Of a stretch of 64,000 nucleotides of DNA, positions 45,078-53,400 are shown one piece after another. The translations under genes were made by a program, and so were the position numbers. This DNA is from Streptomyces sp. NBRC 110028 (GTDB lineage Bacteria; Actinomycetota; Actinomycetes; Streptomycetales; Streptomycetaceae). How positions within the stretch are numbered: the first letter of the stretch is position 1; each line of letters starts with the position of its first letter. The notes under the pieces were generated by a model that was given only the letters and a program-made list of their open reading frames with translations, was not told the origin of the DNA and ran no database searches. Location: contig NZ_BBUZ01000025.1 in assembly GCF_001417735.1 (NCBI RefSeq), positions 124,001 to 188,000 on the forward strand, in the 5' to 3' direction.

Positions 45078-46378
45078 ATGGGACCGAGTGACCACACCGC
45101 GTTACCCGCCGACGCCACAGTCGAGAGCGATAGCGTCGGCGCGGTGAGCACCGACATGATTGCTACTCCCGATGCCGCAGCCGAGCGGCTTCGCCATGCC
45201 CTTGTCGACAGCGTCCGCAAGTCCGGGTACGCCTGCACGCCTTCAGTAGAGACGGCGATGAGGGCCGTGGCCCGCCACCTGTTCGTGCCCGAAGCGTCAC
45301 TCAAGGACGCCTACGCCAACGCGACAGTCCACATTAAGTACGACAGCGACGGGGCATCCATCAGCTGCGCCTCACAGCCCGACATCGTCGCCCTCATGCT
45401 GGACCAGCTCCAAGCGCAGCCCGGACACACGGTGCTGGAGCTGGGGGCCGGCACCGGGTACAACGCCGGACTGCTGGGCCACATCGGACCGGCCACGTCA
45501 CCACCATCGACGTCGACCAAGATCTCGTGGACGGGGCCCGTGCCCACCTCTCGGCGGCCGGGGTCGAGAACGTCGACGTCATGCTTGGCGACGGTGCACT
45601 CGGACACTCCCAGGGCGCGCCCTACGACCGGATAATTGCCACGGTCGGCGCGCACGGCATTCCCCATGCATGGATGGACCAGCTCGCGCCTGGAGGGCGG
45701 CTGGTCGTAGCTCAGCGGCTGCGCGGCAGCGTGTGCCGCTCGATCGCGTACGAGCGACAAGAAGGGGCCTGGCGCAGTGTCAGCAGCCAGTTGAACACGT
45801 TCGTGCCACTGCGTCAGGGCATCGCTGATGATCCACGGTGCATGGTTCCGCTGACCGCCGACGGCTCCGTCCGCGTCCAGATCAACGAGGAGCAGGCAGC
45901 CGACGCGGATGCTCTCCTCGGCGTGCTTGACCAGCCGGCACATGAGGCATGGTCTGGGGTGACGTTCCGAAGCCGAGAGTCCTGGGAGTGGATGTGGCTG
46001 TGGCTCGCGTGCACCATGGACAACGCCTTGAGCCGCTTCGAACCCGATGCTCCGGCAGTCGAGCGAGGGCTCGTCCGACCGCGGTTCCAGTACATGGCCG
46101 TGGTCGACAAGGGCGCCATTGGCTACCTGGTCAATCGCCAGGCAGAGAAGGATCAAGACGGCCGCCAACTCTACGAAATCGGTGTCGTCGGGCATGGCCC
46201 CGGCGCTGACGAACTGGTTCAGCGTGCCGTCGCGGAGATGCGTACCTGGGACAGCGGGTACCGCGACCGTGAGGTCCAGTTCGAGATTCAGCCCCTCGAC
46301 AGCGATCCACTCGATCGACAGCCTGGCCGCTTCGCCTTTGACAACGCCCTCAACCGGGTCGTCATCGAGTGGCAGTGA
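45078..46378 (+). pseudogene. Frameshifted PCMT-like methyltransferase (related to FxLD-system methyltransferases)
   Basis: Starts at ATG 45078 (GAGAGG upstream). The first frame encodes the N-terminal helix and the SAM-binding start VLELGAGTGYNAGLLGHIG, then loses sense near 45490. The following sequence HVTTIDVDQDLVDGA and on to PYDRIIATVGAHGIPHAW and GGRLVVAQRL is in another frame. One missing base restores a continuous protein of about 430 residues. The fold is protein-L-isoaspartate O-methyltransferase-like, and the C-terminal extension resembles methyltransferases of FxLD lanthipeptide loci. A sequencing error could give the same picture. No FxLD precursor peptide was found nearby. Confidence 0.7.
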
Positions 46379-46409
46379 CAACGGGATATCCACACCAGGG
46401 GGAACAACG

Positions 46410-46994
46410 GTGCAGACAGAAGGCGGCTGGACCCGTCATCAAAGCCTTGAGCCCGTCCGAACACAGAACTTCTGCATCCACCGAGACGACGTCACACGAC
46501 CCGATGGAAGCCGGGCCATCTTCGAGTACCAGGAGATCGGCCACGGCGCCGCGGTCGTCGCGCGACGACAGGACGGAAAGATCGCACTCGTTCGTGTCTG
46601 GCACTACCTTCACGGCGACACCCTCAACCTGCCCGGCGGAACGATCGAGCCGGACGAAGCCCCGGAGGCGGCGGCACTGAGGGAGCTTGAAGAGGAAGCG
46701 GGCGTCACTGCGGATCGTCTCGTGTCCCTCGCGGTGACACGCCTTCTGAATCGCTCCACGGTGCAGCTGCACCTCTTCGCGACCATCGGGAACCTCACCA
46801 CGGGACAGCGGAAACTGAGCGGCGCCGAGACCGGTATGACGGTGGAGTGGTGGGACCTCGAGGACGCGGTCACCGCAGCTTCGGACGGCACCATCACGTT
46901 GGCAGGTGGGGCGCTCGGGATTCTTCTCTTCGCGGAAGCCATACGCTCCGGCCGCCTCACCGTTCCACAGGAAGCCGCTGTCCGAGAGCCTTAG
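46410..46994 (+). CDS. NUDIX hydrolase
   Basis: 194 residues from GTG 46410, with AGGGGGAA upstream. The Nudix box GX5EX7REUXEEXGU is complete (GGTIEPDEAPEAAAL then RELEEEAGV, about residues 78-101). The layout, with an N-terminal beta domain (VTRPDGSRAIFEYQEIGHG), resembles ADP-ribose pyrophosphatase-type enzymes that hydrolyse nucleoside diphosphate derivatives. It lies 32 bases after the methyltransferase frame and 54 bases before phage genes resume. Confidence 0.85.
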   Translation: MQTEGGWTRHQSLEPVRTQNFCIHRDDVTRPDGSRAIFEYQEIGHGAAVVARRQDGKIALVRVWHYLHGDTLNLPGGTIEPDEAPEAAALRELEEEAGVTADRLVSLAVTRLLNRSTVQLHLFATIGNLTTGQRKLSGAETGMTVEWWDLEDAVTAASDGTITLAGGALGILLFAEAIRSGRLTVPQEAAVREP

Positions 46995-47018
46995 CGCGCC
47001 AGTCAGGATCGCTGGAGC

Positions 47019-47040
47019 TGTCCGACAGCCCTCCTAGCGT
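47019..47040 (+). promoter_or_regulatory. Phage-module repeat site 1 (TGTCCGACAGC ... TAGCGT)
   Basis: TGTCCGACAGC, five variable bases and TAGCGT occur here, 7 bases before the first neck gene, and again at 59777-59798. The spacing is identical. The core TGTC-C-GACA is an inverted repeat with one central base. TAGCGT could be a -10 element, but no -35 box has normal spacing. It may be an operator or activator site at the start of a phage transcript. Confidence 0.4.
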
Positions 47041-47047
47041 CGGCTGA

Positions 47048-47425
47048 ATGGATCAGACGAACGACACGGCCACCGCCCGGCGCGTGGAGATCAACGCGCG
47101 GGGCGGTAAGGCCGACATCGAGATCGACGGCACACGGATAAACCCGAGCGCCGTCAAGGCGTACACCGTCACCCACTTCGCCGGGGAGCGGCCGGAGATT
47201 CTGCTGCACGTTGCCGACCGCGGCGACAGCCAGTGGTCGGGCATGGCCCGCGTCGCAATTGCCGACCCGCCCGACCCGGGGCCAGTGGCAGCCATCTTCC
47301 TGGACGCGATCGACCCGGAGGCCCTGGAGCGCGCCGCGCTGGCACGGCCGGACCTCGGCACCGAGCCGTACTCGCTGACCAAGGCGATGCTCACCCAGCT
47401 CGGGGAGTGGGCCCGTGGCCTTTGA
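47048..47425 (+). CDS. Neck/head-tail connector protein
   Basis: 125 residues. First phage gene after the cargo. It has a beta-rich start (RRVEINARGGKADIEIDGTRIN) and helical end (SLTKAMLTQLGEWARGL). In uninterrupted actinophages a gene of this kind follows the first connector directly, so its true neighbour is probably the gene at 6391-6711. It overlaps the next gene by 11 bases. No specific domain was recognised. Confidence 0.55.
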   Translation: MDQTNDTATARRVEINARGGKADIEIDGTRINPSAVKAYTVTHFAGERPEILLHVADRGDSQWSGMARVAIADPPDPGPVAAIFLDAIDPEALERAALARPDLGTEPYSLTKAMLTQLGEWARGL

Positions 47426-47846
47426 CGTGGAGGGTGCGCGCCGGGTCCTCGGCCGCATCCTGGACGACAAGCTGGAAGCGTGGCGGGACAGCGCAGGCCG
47501 TACGGATGACGTGCTGGACGAGAGCACGGGCCGGCTCGTGCCGCCCGCGCCGGACGAGGAGCTGGTCTGGGACGGGCTCGGCGCGGTGATGCCGATCAGC
47601 CGCCCGGCCATCACCCAGCCCGTGGGCGGGTCGGTCGCCGTGGAGCCGGCGACCACCGACTACCAGGCCGTGCTGCCGGTCGATGCCCCGGTGCTGCGGC
47701 GCGACGACGTGATCCGCGTGGCCGGTTCCGTGCGCCCCGGTGGTCCCCGTGACCCGCAGTTGGTGGGCCGTCGGTTCCGCGTCTCCGACGAAGCGGTGGG
47801 CACCTACAGCGTGGTGCGCATCGTCAGGGTGCAGGTGATCGACTGA
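47415..47846 (+). CDS. Head-tail stopper-like protein (DUF6093-like)
   Basis: 143 residues with a GTG start inside the previous gene. Beta-rich middle and C-terminus (YQAVLPVDAPVLRRDDVIRVAG, then GTYSVVRIVRVQVID) fit the small head-completion/stopper proteins that close the portal channel. One-base overlap with the next gene (TGATG). Confidence 0.6.
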   Translation: MAFDVEGARRVLGRILDDKLEAWRDSAGRTDDVLDESTGRLVPPAPDEELVWDGLGAVMPISRPAITQPVGGSVAVEPATTDYQAVLPVDAPVLRRDDVIRVAGSVRPGGPRDPQLVGRRFRVSDEAVGTYSVVRIVRVQVID

Positions 47847-48274
47847 TGGCCCCAGCGAACCCGCATCCCAACGCACACCCGGACGCGACCGCGTTCCGTG
47901 ATCCGATCGCGCTGGCCGCCGCGCTGGTCCGGATGGGTCCGGCGACCCGTGCCCGTACGCGGACGATCACACGGCACCACGCCATGCTGCTGCGGGTCCG
48001 CATCCAGCGGAACGCGAGCGGCAGGCCCGGCCCGAACGTGATCACCGGCCAGTACCGCGCCTCCTGGGACGTGCGGATGCACAGCGGCGGCGGCGAGGTC
48101 ACCGCCGAGGTATTCTCCGACGCCCCGCAGGCGCGACGACTGGAGTACGGCTTCGTCGGCGTGGACAGCCTCGGGCGGCACTACCGGCAGCCGCCGTTCC
48201 CGCACGTCGAGCCCGCGTTCCGGCAGACCGAACCGGCGTTCATCCAGGCCCTGGCCGATGGGGTGCTGCCGTGA
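47846..48274 (+). CDS. HK97-gp10-like neck/tail component
   Basis: 142 residues. The pattern LRVRIQRNASGRPGPNVITGQYRASW followed by a beta segment and ARRLEYGFVGVDSLGR and PPFPHVEPAFRQTEPAF is typical of HK97-gp10-like proteins at the head-tail junction. Overlaps the next gene by 4 bases. Confidence 0.72.
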   Translation: MAPANPHPNAHPDATAFRDPIALAAALVRMGPATRARTRTITRHHAMLLRVRIQRNASGRPGPNVITGQYRASWDVRMHSGGGEVTAEVFSDAPQARRLEYGFVGVDSLGRHYRQPPFPHVEPAFRQTEPAFIQALADGVLP

Positions 48275-48714
48275 CCGCTCGTCTCCCGGTGACCCGCGCG
48301 CTCGCCGCCCTCCTGGAGCACGTCACGGGCCGCCCGTGTGGCGTCGGCGAACTCCCGCGGGTGCAGGGCAAGTCCGGGTGGGAGCCCGCGCCCGTGCCGT
48401 ACACCATCCTCGACTCGCTGCCCGCCGAGTTCGCGGGCCCGCCCCTGTGGGACTGGCACGCCGATGCCGCCTGGGCCTACCAGGTCACCTCGGTCGGGGA
48501 ACGAGCCGATCAGGTCGAGTGGCTGGCCGACCGCGTACGCGCCGGCGTCGTCGGCCGGACCGACGGAAGCTGGACCCACGACCTGCACGTTCCCGAAGCG
48601 CGCGTCATCGACCGGGAGTTGACCTACGACGCAGGAGGAGAGCCCTCGGTGTCGGCGGCAGGCGCTATCGTGTCCTACGTGCAGCGGGTCACGATCACCG
48701 TGACCCCAGCATGA
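48271..48714 (+). CDS. Tail terminator/completion protein
   Basis: 147 residues in the usual place between the gp10-like gene and the tail tube gene. The alpha/beta pattern (TRALAALLEHVTGRPCGVGEL, WAYQVTSVGERADQVEWLADRV, VSYVQRVTITVTPA) agrees with small tail terminators that cap the tail tube. Confidence 0.62.
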   Translation: MTARLPVTRALAALLEHVTGRPCGVGELPRVQGKSGWEPAPVPYTILDSLPAEFAGPPLWDWHADAAWAYQVTSVGERADQVEWLADRVRAGVVGRTDGSWTHDLHVPEARVIDRELTYDAGGEPSVSAAGAIVSYVQRVTITVTPA

Positions 48715-48845
48715 AGAATCGATTCTTCTGATCCTCACCGCGGAGGCCCGCGCGGACGCTAGGCCCCAGGCCAGGCGAACCCCCTTTGAACCTCAAGGGG
48801 CAGGGCCTCGGCACGGGACGCTGCCCCAGAAGTGGGAGCGGACCG

Positions 48846-49481
48846 GTGTCCACGAGCACGAAGAAGACCCAGACCCGATTTCTGCGGCGCGGCATCTCCA
48901 AGATCCTGTGGTCCAAGGACCTCAATGACCCGAAGTACCCCAGCCGCCGAGAGATCACTAACGCCTTCGCCCTGACCGACGCCGTCTCGGACATCGAGGG
49001 CTGGGCGCTGGAGAACGACCCCATCGAGACCCCCGACATGGGCTCGACCTTCAACTCCTCGATCCCCGGCAACGACAAGGCCGAGAACTCCAGCCTGACG
49101 TTCTACGAGGACCGCTTCTCCGACGCGATCGAGCAGCAGCTCCCCAAGGGCGCGAAGGGCTACGTCATCCTGCTCCGCAAGGGCGACCTGCCCGGCTCCC
49201 GCTCGGTGGACGTGTTCCCCGTGCAGGTCGCCACTCGCGCCGCGACGTACAGCACCGGCAACGAGGCCGCGAAGTTCAAGGTGGACTTCACGATCACGGA
49301 CGAGCCGTCGCTCGACCGCCCGGTGCCGCAGGCCCATCCCCGTCCGCTGCCGGACGAGGACTGCGACGACGACCACGGGCACGGTCACCCCGACGGTGAC
49401 CACGTCGACGTGACCGTGGTCAGCACCACGAAGACCAAGACCGAGGCGACGGTCCGCGAGCACGACGCCGACGAGGGCTGA
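48846..49481 (+). CDS. Major tail tube protein
   Basis: 211 residues from GTG 48846. Beta-rich body with Asp/Ser turns (MGSTFNSSIPGNDKAENSSLTFYEDR, ATRAATYSTGNEAAKFKVDFTITDEP) typical of siphovirus tail tube subunits of Streptomyces phages. The C-terminus is a His/Asp-rich low-complexity stretch (DDHGHGHPDGDHVD) that may bind metal or simply be surface-exposed. The ribosome binding site is weak. Confidence 0.72.
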   Translation: MSTSTKKTQTRFLRRGISKILWSKDLNDPKYPSRREITNAFALTDAVSDIEGWALENDPIETPDMGSTFNSSIPGNDKAENSSLTFYEDRFSDAIEQQLPKGAKGYVILLRKGDLPGSRSVDVFPVQVATRAATYSTGNEAAKFKVDFTITDEPSLDRPVPQAHPRPLPDEDCDDDHGHGHPDGDHVDVTVVSTTKTKTEATVREHDADEG

Positions 49482-49483
49482 TC

Positions 49484-50038
49484 GTGTCGCGCCCCGCACA
49501 GGCCAAGCGCCCGTCCCCCTCCGCCACGGCGGCGGAGGGGGCGTGGTCGGCCAAGATGGAACGGCTTCGCCGCCGAGCCCGCCCGCAGAACCGGCTGCGC
49601 ATCTGCGATGACGCCGAGCTGCGCCAGCGGTACGACGAGGCTGAGCAGGCCGCCCGCCGTGCCCGGTTCGTCGCCGAGGCCAACCCGGGTGACGAGCTGG
49701 CCGCGCGCCAGGCAACCGACGCTGATGCGGCGCGGGACCAGGCCCTGGCGGCACTCGACGCCGCCTCGGAGTTCCTTACCTTCCGCGCGCTGCCGCGCCC
49801 GGTGCTGGAGGAGCTGATCAGCGAGCACCCGCCCACCGAGCAGCAGGCCGAGGAGGGGGCGATCTTCAACGCCGACACCTTCCCCGCCGCGCTGGTGGCG
49901 GCGGCCTCCGTGGACGGCATGAGCCGCGAGGAGGCCGAGGAGCTGCTGAACGGCTGGTCGGCGCCGGACGCCAACGCGCTGTGGGACGCCGCCTGGCAGA
50001 TCCAGCAGGAAAGCCGGGTCGAGCTGGGAAAAGGCTGA
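49484..50038 (+). CDS. Tail assembly chaperone, unshifted form (G-type)
   Basis: 184 residues, GTG start. Helical, charged protein between the tube and tape measure genes, where the lambda G/GT pair sits. The end contains the slippery heptamer GGGAAAA at 50026-50032, two codons before the stop, so part of the ribosomes should shift and extend the protein. Confidence 0.72.
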   Translation: MSRPAQAKRPSPSATAAEGAWSAKMERLRRRARPQNRLRICDDAELRQRYDEAEQAARRARFVAEANPGDELAARQATDADAARDQALAALDAASEFLTFRALPRPVLEELISEHPPTEQQAEEGAIFNADTFPAALVAAASVDGMSREEAEELLNGWSAPDANALWDAAWQIQQESRVELGKG

Positions 50039-50379
50039 GCCGTGACGCCGGCCTGCGCGCCGAACTGGAGCTGTGCGAGCGGTACGGCATCCCGCACTCG
50101 CAATTCCTCGGCGGCGACGGCCGCTGGTCCGACCTCGACCGGGCCAAAGCGTTGGCCTGGGCGCAGTGGCAGCGGTCGGTGTGCCCGGAATGCCACACCC
50201 GGCTGGAGGAGTGGGACCGCGAACGTGGCGGCGACCCCCACGCCTACGTCACCGACACCCTGCGCTGCCCCGGCTGCGAGCTGATCGAGCAGGAACGCGA
50301 TCACGTCCCCCAGGACCGGTCCGGCTACGGCGTGAAGATCCAGCTCCTGCCGCGCGAGCAGTACGAGCCGCGCCCCTGA
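49484..50379 (+). CDS. Tail assembly chaperone, -1 frameshift extension (GT-type)
   Basis: After a -1 shift at GGGAAAA the reading continues as RLSRDAGLRAELELCERYG and runs to 50379, adding about 115 residues with two Cys pairs (CPECH and CPGCE) that may form a zinc site. The extension frame has no own start with a ribosome binding site close to the junction, which favours programmed frameshifting as in most siphoviruses. The fused product guides tape measure folding and tube assembly. Confidence 0.68.
50026..50032 (+). promoter_or_regulatory. Programmed -1 frameshift slippery site GGGAAAA
   Basis: The heptamer is correctly phased (G GGA AAA relative to the 0 frame, codons GGA and AAA) and is followed by GGC and TGA. 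It is a canonical X XXY YYZ site. A downstream stimulator structure was not identified. Confidence 0.75.
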
Positions 50380-50416
50380 TCCACCCCCGCACCACGTAAG
50401 TAAGGAGGCCGCCGCG

Positions 50417-53400
50417 GTGGCCGGGTTCACCCTCACGGTCGCGATGCGCGCCGAGGTCCGCGACCTGATCGCGGGAACCCGTGCTGCCTCCGCCCAGATG
50501 CGGACCCTGGGGGAGCGTACCGACGCCGCGAACCGGTCCCTGGCCCGACTGGACGCCAACGGGGCGCGGCTCGCTGCGCAGTTCGCCGCACTGAATCGTT
50601 CCTCCCGTGCGGCCGTCGGGGAGCTGAACCGGCTCACCGCCCGCGCCGGGGCGGCCCGTGCGGCGCTGCGCGCGGCCGGGGACGACGGCGCCCGGTCGAT
50701 GTCCCGGCTCCAGCGGGCGACCGCCGGGGCCGGTCGCCGGGGCCTGTCCGCCACGAACATGCTCGCCGGCGGCGCCCTCGTCCTCGGCACCGGCGAGATG
50801 ATCGAGGAGGGCAACCGCTACCAGCGGCAGATGAACCTCTTCCGGGCGGTGACCGGCGCGACCGCGGCACAGATGAAGCGCGCCGCCGTCGTCGCTCAGG
50901 AACTCGGCAACGACCTGACGCTGCCCACCTCCACGTCGGCGGACGCCGCCGAGGGCATGGTCGAGCTGAGCAAGGCCGGTTTCCGCGCCGATCAGTCCAT
51001 CGACGCCGTACGTGCCTCGCTTCAGCTCGCGGCGGCGGCCGACGTCAACGCCGCCACGTCGGCCAAGTACTTGGGCGACATCATGGATCAGTTCGGCCTC
51101 GGTGCTGATCAGGCGTCCCGGGCGTCGGACACCCTCGCGGCCACGGCGAACAACGCCTCCGGCTCCATCACCGACATCTACTACTCGATGCGGTACGCGG
51201 GCCCGGTCGCGAACGCGCTCGGCGTCAGCCTCCAGGACACCGCCGCCGCGGTCGGCATGCTCGGCAAGTCCGGCATCCTCGGCCAGACGGCGGGCACGAG
51301 CCTGCGTGGGATCTTCGCCAACCTGGCGGCGCCAACGCCGATCATGAAGAACGCCCTGCGGGACCTCGGTATAGAAGCCTGGGACGCGCAGGGGCGCTTC
51401 AAGGGCCTGCGCACGGTGATCGACGGTCTGTCGAAGGCCGAACACTCCATGAGCCAGAAGGACTTCGCGGCCGGAGTGACCCGTGCCTTCGGCAAGCCCG
51501 CCCTGTCCGGCGCGGTGGCGCTTGCCCACCAGGGCACCGAGTCCTTTGACGCCCTGTCGATGGCGGTACGGCAGACCGGTGCAGCAGCGTCCATCACCGA
51601 CTCGCGCGGCGAGGGTCTCGCCGGTGCGATGACGCAGCTGCGCACCCAGGCCAAACAGACTGGGATCGCCCTGTACGAGGGGATGGCGCCCGGCCTGGAG
51701 TGGGTGACCCGTCTTCTCACCCGCGGGATGGCCGGGGCCACCCCGTACCTGACCACGGCCCTCGACTACGGCCGCGACATCGCCACCCTGTACGGCCCCG
51801 ACCTGAAGGAGGCGACGAAGAACGGTCTCAGCGGGCTCATCGATGAGGCCAAGGCGCTGATCGGGCCGCTCACGGAGATCGGTGAGCACTCGCTGGCCAC
51901 TGGCCTGAACCTGCTGATCAATGCCGCAAGCACCCTGGGCGACGTCCTGGACAACGCCGCCGACGGCGCGGAACCGCTCCTCAAGGCCGTCGCCGGGCTC
52001 GGTGAGGACGGCGGCGCGGCGGCCGGCACGCTCGACATCATCGCCACCGTCGGCAACGTGGCCATGGACGCGGTCTCCGGGCTGTCCCTGGTCCTCGTTC
52101 CCGTCGGCCATCTCGTCGGCGGGCTGGTCAGCGCGTTCGGCGCGCTGCCCGCGCCGATCCAGTCGGCCGCGTTGGCGATGCTGCTGTTCCGCCGAGCGCA
52201 GCCCGCCCTGACGAACATGGCGAACACCATGACCGGCCCCGTCCGGTCCGGGGTGCAGTCCTTCAACCAGCAGATGCGGGTGCAGCAGTCCTTGGCTGCC
52301 GCGTCCGGCGTCGCGCTGTCCCGGTACGGAGCGGCGTGGGCAGCGGTGCAGGCTCGTGTCGGATTCCTCGGGAACATGACTGCTGCGTTCCGCAGCGCGA
52401 ACGGCGCCGGGCAGACGTTCGTCGGCACGCTCAACGGGGTCGGCCGGGCGGCTGGATCGGGACTGCGCTCGGCGCTCGGCGGCGTGACCAACGCGCTCGG
52501 CGGACCGTTCGGTGTCGTCATGGCGGGCGTCTCGGTGGGGTTGGGGTTGCTCGCGGCGCGTCAGCAGAAGGCCGCGCAGGCCGCTGCCGAACACCAGCAG
52601 CGCATCTCCACCCTGACGTCCGCGCTGCGTGAGTCCGGGGGACAGATCGACAGCAACGTCCGCCAGCAGGCGGCCCAGGCCCTGTTGGACACGAAGACCG
52701 AACAGGGCCAGCTCACCAAGGTCATGGAGCAGGCAGGTGTGCCGCTCGCGTCGCTCACGGACGCGTACCTGGGTCAGGGCACCTCGCTGGACGCGCTGCA
52801 GAAGCAGCTCCAGGCCACCGCCGACAAGCACAAGGTGTGGAAGGACGTCGCCGCAGGCAAGGCGACCGTCCAGGACTACTCCGAGGTCGGCCAGCAGTAC
52901 AAGGACGCCGCCGATGCGCTCGGCAGCGTCAAGGGTGAGATGGCCGAGTCGGTGAAGAACGCGAAGGAATTCGCCAGGGCCACCAAGGGGGCCGGGGACG
53001 GTACTTCCGCATACGACCGGTTGAAGGCGGCCGTCGGCGGTCTGGCAGACGAGACCGCCGACGCCGACACGCGCACGCGCTCGCTGAAGTCGGCGCTCGA
53101 CCTGCTGTCGGGTGGCCAGATCTCTCTTCAGGCAGCCAAGGCCAAGGTGAACTCCGCCGTCCTCGACTTGCAGGAGGGGAGCAAGAGCGTCAACCGCGGC
53201 CAGGGCTACGGCGGCAAGCAGCTCGTCAACGAGGACAAGACCCTCAACACCACGACGAGGAACGGGCAGCAGCTCTACACCCAGCTCACCGCCCTGTCCG
53301 ACGCGGCGGCCGACGCCTCGGTGGCCACCTACGACCTGGCCATCCGCAATGGCGAGTCGCTGCCCGCGGCGCTGGCGAAGGCCCGCGGGGAGATGAGCCG

